Below, in pieces: positions 6,276-13,669 of a stretch of DNA of 17,781 nt. The notes beneath the pieces were generated by a model. The model searched no databases and was not told the origin of the DNA. It was given only the letters and a program-made list of their open reading frames with translations. The first letter of the stretch is position 1, and the number at the start of each line of letters is the position of its first letter. Where the stretch lies: positions 1 to 17,781 of the forward strand of contig NZ_LSJA01000053.1 in NCBI RefSeq assembly GCF_001556515.1, given 5' to 3'. The position numbers and the translations under genes are program-made. This DNA is from Caulobacter sp. CCH9-E1. GTDB lineage: Bacteria > Pseudomonadota > Alphaproteobacteria > Caulobacterales > Caulobacteraceae.

Positions 6276-7550
6276 ATGACGACGCAGACGCTGGCGAAGA
6301 CCGAGCTGAAGGACCTGTACGAGATCGGCGAGATCCCGCCGGCCTTCCACGTGCCGAAGACCATGTACGCCTGGAGCATCCGCAAGGAGCGCCATGGCAA
6401 GCCCTCGACGGCCATGCAGGTCGAGGTGGTTCCGGTCTGGGAGATCGGCGAGGACGAGGTGCTGGTTCTCGTGATGGCCGCCGGGGTCAATTACAACGGC
6501 GTCTGGGCCGCCCTGGGCGAACCGATCAGCCCGCTGGACGGCCACAAGCAACCCTACCACATCGCCGGGTCCGACGCCTCGGGCATCGTCTGGAAGGTCG
6601 GCGCCAAGGTGAAGCGCTGGAAGCCTGGCGACGAGGTCGTCATCCACTGCAATCAGGACGACGGCGACGACGAGGAGTGCAACGGCGGCGACCCGATGTT
6701 CTCGCCCAGCCAGCGCATCTGGGGCTACGAGACGCCGGACGGCAGCTTCGCCCAGTTCTGCCGGGTGCAATCCCGACAATTGCTGCCGCGCCCCAAGCAC
6801 CTGACCTGGGAAGAGAGCGCCTGCTACACCCTGACGCTCGCCACCGCCTACCGCATGCTGTTCGGCCACAAGCCGCACGAGCTGAAGCCCGGCCAGAACG
6901 TCCTGGTCTGGGGCGCGTCCGGGGGCCTGGGCGTCTTCGCCACCCAGCTGGCCGCCGTCGCCGGCGCCAACGCCATCGGCGTGGTCTCCAGCGAGGACAA
7001 GCGCGAGTTCGTGCTGTCGATGGGCGCCAAGGCGGTGCTGAACCGCAACGACTTCAACTGCTGGGGCCAGCTGCCCAAGGTCAACGGCCCCGAGTTCAAC
7101 GACTACATGAAGGAAAGCCGCAAGTTCGGTAAGGCGATCTGGCAGATCACCGGCAACCGCGACGTCGACATGATCTTCGAGCACCCCGGCGAGCAGACGT
7201 TCCCGGTGTCGGTGTTCCTGGTCAAGCGCGGCGGCATGGTCGTGATCTGCGCCGGCACCAGCGGCTTCAACCTGACCATGGACGCCCGCTTCCTGTGGAT
7301 GCGCCAGAAGCGCGTGCAAGGGTCGCACTTCGCCAACCTGATGCAGGCCAGCGCCGCCAACCAGCTGGTGGTCGACCGCCGCGTCGATCCGTGCCTGTCG
7401 GAGGTCTTCCCCTGGGACCAGATCCCGGCCGCCCACGAGAAGATGCTGGCCAACAAGCACCTGCCCGGCAACATGGCCGTCCTGGTCTGCGCCCAGCGCC
7501 CCGGCCTGCGCACCGTCGAGGAAGTGCAGGAACTCAGCGACGCGCGGTAA
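6276..7550 (+). CDS. ccr: Crotonyl-CoA carboxylase/reductase
   Basis: A 424-residue cytoplasmic enzyme of the medium-chain dehydrogenase/reductase superfamily. It makes (2S)-ethylmalonyl-CoA from crotonyl-CoA, CO2 and NADPH, the committing step of the ethylmalonyl-CoA pathway. The N-terminal part has GVNYNGVWAALG (70-81) and WGYETPDGSFAQF (149-161); the NADPH Rossmann fold has WGASGGLGVFATQLA (212-226); QGSHFAN (348-354) follows. N74, E152 and H351 lie where the CO2-pocket residues of this family are expected, as judged from memory. The start is ATG 6276, with GGGGAG four bases upstream; an ATG at 6264 has AGGA directly abutting it and is less likely. The gene is divergent from the crotonase, followed by a large inverted repeat, and has TGC-rich operator candidates upstream. 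Confidence 0.95.
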   Translation: MTTQTLAKTELKDLYEIGEIPPAFHVPKTMYAWSIRKERHGKPSTAMQVEVVPVWEIGEDEVLVLVMAAGVNYNGVWAALGEPISPLDGHKQPYHIAGSDASGIVWKVGAKVKRWKPGDEVVIHCNQDDGDDEECNGGDPMFSPSQRIWGYETPDGSFAQFCRVQSRQLLPRPKHLTWEESACYTLTLATAYRMLFGHKPHELKPGQNVLVWGASGGLGVFATQLAAVAGANAIGVVSSEDKREFVLSMGAKAVLNRNDFNCWGQLPKVNGPEFNDYMKESRKFGKAIWQITGNRDVDMIFEHPGEQTFPVSVFLVKRGGMVVICAGTSGFNLTMDARFLWMRQKRVQGSHFANLMQASAANQLVVDRRVDPCLSEVFPWDQIPAAHEKMLANKHLPGNMAVLVCAQRPGLRTVEEVQELSDAR

Positions 7551-7581
7551 AACGGGCAGATTTCGATTTAGACATCCGATC

Positions 7582-7698
7582 TCCCCGGCGAAGGCCGGGG
7601 CCCAGATTCATCCAGAACCGTTCGGGTTTTCGCGCCATCGCGCCGCGCTAGACTCCAGAACCAGCGGGCTCGATCTGGGCCCCGGCCTTCGCCGGGGA
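7582..7698. repeat. Long inverted repeat with self-folding arms after ccr
   Basis: Two identical 26-base arms face each other at 7582-7607 and 7673-7698, separated by 65 bases. Each arm contains a GC-rich hairpin, CCCCGGC GAAG GCCGGGG, followed by CCCAGAT. The element can form two small hairpins or one large cruciform. Starting 32 bases after the ccr stop, it may end transcription, although no T-tract follows. It looks like a dispersed non-coding repeat of the kind common between genes in Caulobacterales. Confidence 0.75.
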
Positions 7699-7778
7699 AA
7701 CCGGGGGGAACTTACAAATATAAATTGACTCTTGCCCCACCTCCCTCAACCTCACAGCGAGGGCATTTGGGGGAACGG

Positions 7779-8978
7779 ATGGCGAAGGATCGGATCGTCC
7801 TGCTGGACGCGCTGCGGGGTCTGGCGATCCTGGGCATCTTCCTGTGCAACATCCCGCTGGTCTTCGCGCCCGAGATCGTCGCCGAGAGCATCCCCTTCTG
7901 GCCGCACGGCCAGGCGCCGACCAGCCTGGCGGTGTGGTGGGTCACCCAGGTCTTCTTCCAGCAGAAGTTCTACACGCTGTTTGGCCTGCTGTTCGGCGCC
8001 TCGATCCTGCTGGTCGGCGGCGAGGGCGGCGACCGCTCGCGCACGGCGATGATCATCAAGCGCCTGCTGGCGCTGCTGGCCATCGGCCTGTTCCACGGCT
8101 TCGTCATCTGGCAGGGCGACGTGCTGTGGACCTACGCTTCGGTGGGCCTGGTCGCGCTGCTGGTCCGGGGCTGGAGCGCGCGTCGCCTGCTGACCGCCGG
8201 GATCATCATTCACCTGGGCCTCAACGCCTGGCGCTTCTCGCGACAGCTTAGCCGCGCCGCCCAGTTCGCCGCGCCGCTCCCGCCCCAGGTCATCACCCGC
8301 ATAACGACGGAGGCCCAAACCGAGACGGCCGCCTTCACGGGCGACTTCGCCGCCTCCCTCGCCCGGACGAGCCACAACTACTGGGAGTTCGTCAGCAGCG
8401 CGTGGCAAGGTTTTCCCGACTGGCCGGTGATCGTACTGGGCCTGATGCTGATGGGCATGGGCCTGTTCAAATCGGGCCTGTTGAAAGGCGAAGCTTCGCG
8501 CGGCGTCTACATCGCCCTGATCGCGGTCGGCCTTTCGGCTCAAGCCCTGGTGGCGGCCGTGATGACGCTTTTCCTGGCGGCGCCGTCGCACCCCGGCGGG
8601 CTAGGCGGCCTGGCCCACTGGATGCAGAGCGTCACCGCGCCCGTCGTCAGCCTGGGCTATCTGGGGCTGATGGTCCTGGCGATGAACGCCAAGGCCTGGC
8701 GCGCCATCCCCGACCTCTTGGCGCCCGTGGGCCAGATGGCCTTCACCAACTACGTCTTCGAGTCGATCGTCATGACCACCCTGGCCTTCGGCGGCCGAGG
8801 CCCCGTGCTCTATGGCAAGCTGGACCGTCCGGCTCTGGCCGCTATCGTCGTCGTGACCTGGATCGTCCAGATCCTGGCCTCGCGCTGGTGGCTGAAGCGA
8901 TTTTCCATGGGGCCGCTGGAGTGGGTCTGGCGATTGGCTTATCGCGGCCCGACCCCGCTGCGGCGCGGTCCAGCCTGA
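7779..8978 (+). CDS. DUF418 family membrane protein
   Basis: A 399-residue polytopic inner-membrane protein. It opens with RIVLLDALRGLAILGIFLCN (5-24), the signature of the YeiB/DUF418 family. Later segments include FYTLFGLLFGASILLVGG (64-81), a C-terminal DUF418 region (about 230-390) with PVGQMAFTNYVFESI (316-330), and the closing GPLEWVWRLAYRG (378-390). Members are predicted transporters or membrane enzymes and no biochemical role is established. The start is ATG 7779 because GGGGGA precedes it; a TTG 54 bases earlier opens a proline-rich stretch unlike the family. It lies alone on its strand, 108 bases before the next small gene. Confidence 0.88.
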   Translation: MAKDRIVLLDALRGLAILGIFLCNIPLVFAPEIVAESIPFWPHGQAPTSLAVWWVTQVFFQQKFYTLFGLLFGASILLVGGEGGDRSRTAMIIKRLLALLAIGLFHGFVIWQGDVLWTYASVGLVALLVRGWSARRLLTAGIIIHLGLNAWRFSRQLSRAAQFAAPLPPQVITRITTEAQTETAAFTGDFAASLARTSHNYWEFVSSAWQGFPDWPVIVLGLMLMGMGLFKSGLLKGEASRGVYIALIAVGLSAQALVAAVMTLFLAAPSHPGGLGGLAHWMQSVTAPVVSLGYLGLMVLAMNAKAWRAIPDLLAPVGQMAFTNYVFESIVMTTLAFGGRGPVLYGKLDRPALAAIVVVTWIVQILASRWWLKRFSMGPLEWVWRLAYRGPTPLRRGPA

Positions 8979-9086
8979 CCCCCGCGGGCCTTTTACCAAA
9001 TACTCAACTCCGGCTGGCATGGTCGGCCCGTCTCGCGCCGGGGCTCATAGGGGGCGCATCCGGTCCGCGGGACGGAGGACTGAACC

Positions 9087-9305
9087 ATGCCGATACCCAT
9101 CGAGACCCTGGAGTCCATAGTCGACGCCGGCGGCGGCTTCGAGATCGACGCACTCGTCTACACCCCGGAGCAGCTGATCAGCTTCATCGGCCGAATGGAC
9201 ACCACCGCCGTGCTGCGGATCCGCAACGCGTGCGCCTGGCCGACCAGCCAACTGCCCGTCGTGGCCCAGACCGCTCCGCCAGGGGTGGTCCAGTACGTCT
9301 TCTAG
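9087..9305 (+). CDS. Small hypothetical protein with two repeat-like units
   Basis: A 72-residue protein that I cannot name. A good GGAGG lies 8 bases before the ATG. There is no signal peptide or membrane helix. The sequence looks like two strand-helix units: FEIDALVYTPEQLISFIG (18-35) and LRIRNACAWPTSQLPVVA (43-60), each starting with alternating hydrophobic residues and followed by a P-x(1-2)-Q-L helix, then a final strand VVQYVF (67-72). This resembles short bacterial proteins built of repeating strand-helix modules; that comparison is from memory. It lies 108 bases after the DUF418 gene and just before a strong hairpin. Confidence 0.6.
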   Translation: MPIPIETLESIVDAGGGFEIDALVYTPEQLISFIGRMDTTAVLRIRNACAWPTSQLPVVAQTAPPGVVQYVF

Positions 9306-9322
9306 AAATTAGGCCCGCCTGG

Positions 9323-9373
9323 CCGGTATAGGGTCGCGGCCGCGCGTTTTGAGCGCGATCCTATATCCGCCGG
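9323..9373. other. Strong imperfect hairpin after the 72-residue gene
   Basis: CCGGTATAGGGTCGCG (9323-9338) faces the arm at 9354-9373, whose complement reads CCGG, an extra CGGA, then TATAGGATCGCG. Apart from that insertion and one mismatch the arms pair throughout, with a 15-base loop. It begins 17 bases after the stop codon of the small gene. There is no terminal T-run on either strand, so it is not a textbook intrinsic terminator. It could be an RNA processing or protection stem, or a binding site. Confidence 0.55.
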
Positions 9374-9447
9374 GGGGCGACCGCGGATGAACATCCAAAC
9401 CGAGGCGCTGGGGCCGACGCCGTCCGGGGGGCGCGGAAGGCTTCCGC

Positions 9448-9759
9448 TCATAATCGCCCTCGCCCACCGCCCTTCAAGCGGTGGATGGCCCGCGCTGGCG
9501 GCGTCTCCCTCCCATTTTCGGCGGTCGGCAAGGGCGACGGCATAGCCGACAAGGGCCTCGCCGCCTTCGGCGCGGGGCTCATGGCGGCGATCTTGCGGGC
9601 GTGGGCGGCGAACTCGCCACAGGCCTTGGCCCGCTCGCGGGCGCGCTTGATCAGGTCGGGATCATCGCTGTTCGCGATCGTCTCCCAGGCGGCGTCGAGG
9701 GCGGCCATCAGCTTGGCTTGCAGGCGGTCGCACCAGGTTTGGGCTTGGACTTGGGTCAT
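9448..9759 (-). CDS. Small hypothetical helical protein
   Basis: A 103-residue protein of unknown function. Residues 5-60 look helical and amphipathic (AQTWCDRLQAKLMAALDAAW, then DDPDLIKRARERAKACGEFA). A proline/alanine-rich linker (61-92) follows, and then a short basic tail, RLKGGGRGRL (94-103). The layout suggests a small cytoplasmic protein that binds nucleic acid or another protein, but this is inferred from composition only. The start is the ATG at 9759; the frame opens upstream only with TTG. The ribosome site is weak. It is divergent from the M20 peptidase gene across 234 bases. Codon use with G/C third positions supports coding. Confidence 0.55.
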   Translation of the reverse strand: MTQVQAQTWCDRLQAKLMAALDAAWETIANSDDPDLIKRARERAKACGEFAAHARKIAAMSPAPKAARPLSAMPSPLPTAENGRETPPARAIHRLKGGGRGRL

Positions 9760-9829
9760 GACCCGAGTTTGGGGCCGCTTCAGACCCCCGTGCGTAAGAA
9801 ACCTGCGTTTTCCATCAAAACACTGATCC

Positions 9830-9841
9830 AAAACGCGTTTT
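9830..9841. promoter_or_regulatory. Perfect 12-bp palindrome AAAACGCGTTTT
   Basis: A perfect palindrome in the AT-rich gap between the 103-residue gene and the M20 peptidase. Its left half (AAAACGC, 9830-9836) also pairs with GCGTTTT at 9805-9811. Such a symmetric site in an intergenic gap could be an operator; no regulator is known. Confidence 0.35.
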
Positions 9842-9883
9842 TCTCAAAAACTACGAGCGTTGAGACCCTCGAGCCGCCCACCC

Positions 9884-9892
9884 TGTGGATAA
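9884..9892 (-). promoter_or_regulatory. Perfect DnaA box
   Basis: TGTGGATAA on the plus strand is TTATCCACA on the minus strand, an exact match to the canonical DnaA-binding 9-mer. It lies 102 bases upstream of the M20 peptidase start in an AT-rich stretch. DnaA also acts as a transcription factor in Caulobacter; a single box does not make an origin. Confidence 0.45.
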
Positions 9893-9993
9893 ATTTTCGC
9901 GTTCGGCCAATTGCCAGAGATCGCGTCCGCCCGCACAGTCGCGCGAAATCTTTGGGGGCGGCCTTCGGGGGAAGGTCGCAGGGGAGCGTAAAG

Positions 9994-11472
9994 ATGAGCT
10001 GGGGTGGTAAGGTCGCTTTGACGGCCGTGGGCCTGGTGCTGGGGGTGGCGGCCGTGGTCGCCGTCCGCACCGCGACGTTCAAGGCGCCGGCCCAGGCCGA
10101 TCCGGCCTCGGTCCATCTGGCCGCCGCGCGGCCCGTCGACGTCGCCAAGGCCGCCGATCACCTGGCCCAGGCCGTCCGCTTCCAGACCATCAGCCACCAG
10201 GACCGCGCCGAGGACCAGCCGGCCGAGTGGGATAAGCTGCACGCTTGGCTGCAGGCGACCTATCCGCAGGCCCACAAGGTCCTGACCCGCGAGGTCATCG
10301 CCGACCATACCCTGGTCTACACCTGGACCGGCTCGAACCCCGCCCTGCCGCCGATCGTGCTGATGGCCCACCAGGACGTGGTGCCGGTCACGCCGGGCAG
10401 CGAGGGTCAGTGGAAGCACGCGCCCTTCGACGGGGTGATCGCCGACGGCGCCGTCTGGGGCCGGGGCTCGATCGACGACAAGGGCTCGCTGGTCACCCTG
10501 TTCGAGGCGCTGGAGACGGTGGCCGCCGGCGGCTTCAAGCCGCTGCGCACGATCATCGTGGTCAGCGGCCATGACGAGGAGGTGCGCGGCGTCGGGGCCC
10601 GCGCCGCCGCGGCCCTGCTGAAGTCGCGCGGCGTCAAGGCCCAGTTCGTGCTGGACGAAGGCATGGCTGTCGTCGCCGACCACCCCGTGACCGGCAAGCC
10701 CGCGGCGATCATCGGCACGGCCGAGAAGGGCTATGCGACGATGAAGGTCGTCGCCCCGGCGACCGGCGGCCATTCCTCGGCCCCGCCCAAGGACGGCGGC
10801 GGCGTCGTGACCCTGGCCCGCGCGGTCGAGGCCATCCACGACAACGGCTTCCCGATGAAGTTCCAGGGCCCCGGCGCGGACATGCTGAAGGCGATCTCGC
10901 CGCACGCCTCGCCGGTGGTGAAGATCTTCGCCGCCAACACCTGGCTGTTCTCGCCGCTGCTGGTCTCGGTGACCGCCAAGAGCCCGGCGGGCGCGGCCAT
11001 GCTGCACACCACCATCGCCCCGACCATGCTGAAGGGATCGCCGAAGGAGAACGTCCTGCCGCAGGACGCCACGGCCTGGATCAACTACCGCATCGCCCCC
11101 GGCGACACCTCGGCCACCGTGATGGCGCGGGCCAAGGACGCCGTCGGCGGCCTGCCGGTCGAGCTCTCCTGGAGCAAGACCCCGGACGAGCCCTCGGCCG
11201 TCTCCTCGACCAGCTCGGACGCCTGGAAGGTCCTGGCGGGCCTGGCCGGCGACGAGAGCGAGGCGCCGGTCGTGCCAGGCCTGGTCACCGCCGGCACCGA
11301 CAGCCGCTACATGGGCGGGGTGGCCAGCGACGTCTACCGCTTCCAGCCGCTGGTGCTGAAGGTGGACGACACCAAGATGATCCACGGCACGAACGAGCGC
11401 CTGACGCTGGCTAATGTCGAGCGGATGGTCCGGTTCTATCAGCGTCTGGTCGAGACCGCCGCCTCCCGTTGA
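9994..11472 (+). CDS. M20 family zinc metallopeptidase, membrane-anchored
   Basis: A 492-residue M20-type carboxypeptidase/amidohydrolase with an N-terminal hydrophobic helix (about 7-24), either an anchor or an uncleaved signal, placing the enzyme in the periplasm. All metal-site motifs are present: MAHQDVVPV (H126, D128), GRGSIDDKG (bridging D161), GHDEEVRG (catalytic E195, ligand E196), LDEG (D221) and MIHGTNE (H464). The dimerisation domain is about 245-365, including GGHSSAPP (258-265). It most resembles the longer carboxypeptidase S/PM20D1-like branch, which hydrolyses peptides or N-acyl amino acids; the substrate is unknown. GGGGAG lies 7 bases before the ATG. The frame runs open far upstream but that part has no family resemblance. 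A Rieske oxygenase gene follows after 65 bases. Confidence 0.92.
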   Translation: MSWGGKVALTAVGLVLGVAAVVAVRTATFKAPAQADPASVHLAAARPVDVAKAADHLAQAVRFQTISHQDRAEDQPAEWDKLHAWLQATYPQAHKVLTREVIADHTLVYTWTGSNPALPPIVLMAHQDVVPVTPGSEGQWKHAPFDGVIADGAVWGRGSIDDKGSLVTLFEALETVAAGGFKPLRTIIVVSGHDEEVRGVGARAAAALLKSRGVKAQFVLDEGMAVVADHPVTGKPAAIIGTAEKGYATMKVVAPATGGHSSAPPKDGGGVVTLARAVEAIHDNGFPMKFQGPGADMLKAISPHASPVVKIFAANTWLFSPLLVSVTAKSPAGAAMLHTTIAPTMLKGSPKENVLPQDATAWINYRIAPGDTSATVMARAKDAVGGLPVELSWSKTPDEPSAVSSTSSDAWKVLAGLAGDESEAPVVPGLVTAGTDSRYMGGVASDVYRFQPLVLKVDDTKMIHGTNERLTLANVERMVRFYQRLVETAASR

Positions 11473-11537
11473 ACGGCAAGCTTCAGCACGATTGTCGCAT
11501 TGATCCGCGATAAGCCCTTTTTCTCTGGAACCCGCCG

Positions 11538-12647
11538 ATGCCCGCCGACGACGCCCAGATCCTGACCCGCACGGCCAAGCTTCCCGACCGGTTCGGCGAA
11601 GGCTTCGTCCGCGACGCCTGGTACCTGGCCTGCCTGTCGCCCGACCTGAAGCCCGGCAAGACCGCCAAGCACGAGTTCCTGGGCGAGCCCGTCCTGATGG
11701 GCCGCACCCGCAAGGGCGAGGCCTATGCGATCGGCGACCTGTGCCCCCACCGCGCGGCCGCCCTCTCGGCCGGTCGCGTGCATCGCGAGGCCGACGGGAC
11801 CGACAGTATCGAATGCCCCTATCACGGCTGGCGCTTCGGGTCGGATGGGGCCTGCAAGGCGATCCCGTCGCTGACCGCCGACAGCGAGTTCGATATCTCC
11901 AAGGTGCGCGTGCGCCGCTATCCGGTGGTCGAGCAACAGGGTCTCGTCTGGATATGGATGGCCTCGGACCCGCGCCGCGCGACCGCGCCGCCCGAGCCGC
12001 CCCCGACCATCCCGGGCGTCGTCGGCGGCCGGCCCAAACTGGTCGACCGCCTGGACTACGACGTCCATGTCGATCACGCCGTGCTGGGCCTGATCGACCC
12101 GGCCCATGGCCCCTATGTCCACCAGCAGTGGTGGTGGCGCACCAAGGCCAGCCAGCACGAAAAGCAGAAGACCTTCCGCCCGTCCGAGGCCGGCTTCACC
12201 ATGGTCCGGCACGAACCGTCCAAGAACTCCAAGGCCTACGCCATCCTGGGCGGCGAGCCGCTGACCGAGATCACCTTCCGCCTGCCGGCCCTGCGCTGGG
12301 AGCACGTGACGGTCGGCAAGCGCCAGGTTCTGGCCCTGTCGGCCATGACGCCGATCAACGCCGGCAAGACGCGGATGAACCAGATCATCTGGTCCGATCA
12401 CTGGGCCTTCGTGGCCCTGTCGCCAATCATCCGGATCGCGGCCCGCGCCTTCCTGCACCAGGACGGCAAGATCGTCGACTGCCAGACGCCAGGCCTCAAG
12501 CACAATCCGCCGCTGATGTGGGTGGGCGACGCCGACGCCCAGGCCCGCTGGTACCACCAGTGCAAGCGCGAATGGGCCGGCAGCCGGCTCGAGGGCCGCC
12601 CGTTCCGCAATCCGGTCAAGGAACAGACGCTGCGCTGGCGGACGTGA
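11538..12647 (+). CDS. Rieske non-haem iron oxygenase, alpha subunit type
   Basis: A 369-residue protein of the aromatic-ring-hydroxylating oxygenase family, closest in layout to single-component-type oxygenases such as vanillate O-demethylase. The Rieske [2Fe-2S] ligands are C69 and H71 (CPHRAAALSAG) and C93 and H96 (CPYHGWRF). The mononuclear iron site is HAVLGLIDPAHGPYVH (180-195), with D187, H190 and H195; D309 (HQDGKIVD) is the likely third ligand. The catalytic set therefore looks complete. The substrate is unknown. It needs a ferredoxin/reductase partner, and none is encoded in this window. The start at ATG 11538 has only a weak GGA 8 bases upstream. It may be co-transcribed with the M20 gene 65 bases upstream, though the products have no obvious link. 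Confidence 0.9.
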   Translation: MPADDAQILTRTAKLPDRFGEGFVRDAWYLACLSPDLKPGKTAKHEFLGEPVLMGRTRKGEAYAIGDLCPHRAAALSAGRVHREADGTDSIECPYHGWRFGSDGACKAIPSLTADSEFDISKVRVRRYPVVEQQGLVWIWMASDPRRATAPPEPPPTIPGVVGGRPKLVDRLDYDVHVDHAVLGLIDPAHGPYVHQQWWWRTKASQHEKQKTFRPSEAGFTMVRHEPSKNSKAYAILGGEPLTEITFRLPALRWEHVTVGKRQVLALSAMTPINAGKTRMNQIIWSDHWAFVALSPIIRIAARAFLHQDGKIVDCQTPGLKHNPPLMWVGDADAQARWYHQCKREWAGSRLEGRPFRNPVKEQTLRWRT

Positions 12648-12676
12648 GCGAGCTGGAACCTTCCCGATAAACACCT

Positions 12677-12786
12677 GTGTCATCCCGGGCGGCGTAGCCG
12701 ACCCGGGGCCCAGGGGGTGAAGGAACGCCGCGCGAGCCGCCCCTGGGTCCCGGCGCTCCGCGCTTCGCGCTGCGGCCGGATGACAC
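12677..12786. repeat. Long imperfect palindromic intergenic repeat
   Basis: The element begins GTGTCATCCCGGGCGGCG and ends with the complement of GTGTCATCCGGCCGCAG, so its ends are inverted copies. Inside, CCCGGGGCCCAGGGGG (12703-12716) faces CCCCTGGGTCCCGG (12740-12753), and the core CGCTCCGCGCTTCGCGCTGCG adds a small hairpin. About 110 bases can fold into one rod-like structure. It follows the Rieske oxygenase stop by 30 bases and looks like a dispersed non-coding element. No frame in it resembles a protein. Confidence 0.65.
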
Positions 12787-12818
12787 GGAGTTTGTAGCTG
12801 CCTAAGGGCCACGAAAAA

Positions 12819-12846
12819 GCCCGCCCGGCCTGGGGGCCGGGCGGGC
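12819..12846 (-). terminator. Intrinsic terminator of the glycine-zipper/SH3 gene
   Basis: A perfect 12-bp stem, GCCCGCCCGGCC paired with GGCCGGGCGGGC, with a 4-base loop. On the minus strand it is followed directly by TTTTT (12818-12814). It sits about 60 bases downstream of the minus-strand stop at 12907. This is the clearest Rho-independent terminator in the window. Confidence 0.85.
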
Positions 12847-12906
12847 TCTCTCCTCGGAACGCGCCTTGAGGGACGGGTTCGGTCGCGCCCCGAAAACCAA
12901 CCTCGA

Positions 12907-13473
12907 TTAAGCGCGGTAGACGTAGGCGCTGGAGACGTAGCCGACGCCGACGCCGTCCTGGCCGACCAGGATCCACTTGCCATCGCCGGTGCGACCCAGG
13001 GCCTGGAACGTCTCGCCCGAGCTGACGGCGCCCAGACGAGGCGCGCGAGTCGTGGCGGCGGCGCGCAGGTTCAGGGTCGAGCGGGCGACGTACTTGTGGC
13101 CCATCTTGACCAGCGGCTCGGCCTCGACGTTCTGGGCGTAGCGATAGCCGCCCGACTTGTAGACGCCGCCGACCGCCTGTTCGGCCCGGGTCTTCTGCAT
13201 GCCGCAGCCGATCGCCGAGCCGGCGCCCGCGCCGACCAGGGCGCCGATGGCCGTGCCCGTCCCGCGGTCGCCCTTGCCGGCGATCTGGTTGCCGGCCAGG
13301 CCGCCGACGAGGCCGCCAATCAGAGCGCCGACCTCCTGCTTGCCGCCCGAGGCCTTGCAGCCGACGACGCCGGCGCTGGCTTGCGGGGCCACGCTCATGC
13401 TCAGCGCCGCCGCGGCGGCGCCGAGGGTCAGGGTGATGGTCTTGGTCTTCTTGAAAGCCATTTGGCCAAACAT
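12907..13473 (-). CDS. Exported glycine-zipper and SH3-domain envelope protein
   Basis: A 188-residue protein. An N-terminal signal peptide (charged 8-11, hydrophobic 13-28) ends in APQASA, with likely cleavage after residue 34. Residues 47-92 are a glycine zipper (GALIGGLVGGLAGNQIAGKG then GTAIGALVGAGAGSAIGCG), as in 17-kDa-antigen/2TM outer-membrane proteins. Residues about 125-188 form a bacterial SH3-like domain (YVARSTLNLRAAATTRAPRL, then GDGKWILVGQDGVGVGYVSS), which often binds peptidoglycan. It probably sits in the periplasm or outer membrane and touches the cell wall. The cysteine at 39 is not in a clear lipobox. AGGAG lies 7 bases before the ATG at 13473. It ends at a strong terminator and is divergent from the cytochrome-like gene. 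Confidence 0.88.
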   Translation of the reverse strand: MFGQMAFKKTKTITLTLGAAAAALSMSVAPQASAGVVGCKASGGKQEVGALIGGLVGGLAGNQIAGKGDRGTGTAIGALVGAGAGSAIGCGMQKTRAEQAVGGVYKSGGYRYAQNVEAEPLVKMGHKYVARSTLNLRAAATTRAPRLGAVSSGETFQALGRTGDGKWILVGQDGVGVGYVSSAYVYRA

Positions 13474-13504
13474 GAGAGAACTCCTTCGTCCCTTGGAATG
13501 TCGC

Positions 13505-13521
13505 CGGGGTCATCAACCCCG
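13505..13521. promoter_or_regulatory. Short inverted repeat upstream of the SH3 gene
   Basis: CGGGGT CATCA ACCCCG, with 6-bp arms and a 5-base centre, lies 32 bases upstream of the SH3-protein ATG. It could be an operator or a 5'-leader hairpin for that minus-strand gene. No matching copy was noticed elsewhere. Confidence 0.3.
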
Positions 13522-13669
13522 TGAGACACACCATGGCAGGGCGAAGCTGAACGGTGTCGGCGACCCGACTGACAGAGTTCGTTCATGTTGGATTTTTCTT
13601 CGTCGGCTCGCGTCACTTCGCGCGAAACGTGTGCTTTTCATCGATACACTTGACAGGTGCATTGGACGA

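Noticed and set aside
9387..9545. A 52-codon frame after the hairpin, as an annotated gene
   Set aside because: GGGGGG lies about 9 bases before the ATG, but the product has no recognisable features and overlaps another likely gene in antisense. It is kept only as a question in the findings.
9884..9892. The DnaA box as a replication origin
   Set aside because: There is a single box, no iteron cluster, and no dnaA, repABC, hemE or parAB gene nearby. A regulatory or chance site is more likely.
9844..11385. A 513-codon open frame antisense to the M20 peptidase
   Set aside because: The plus strand carries every M20 zinc ligand; the antisense product is His/Arg/Gly/Asp-rich without motifs.
13428..13616. 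A 62-codon minus-strand frame upstream of the SH3 protein
   Set aside because: It overlaps the start of the SH3 gene in another frame and shows no protein-like pattern; the region reads as promoter and leader.
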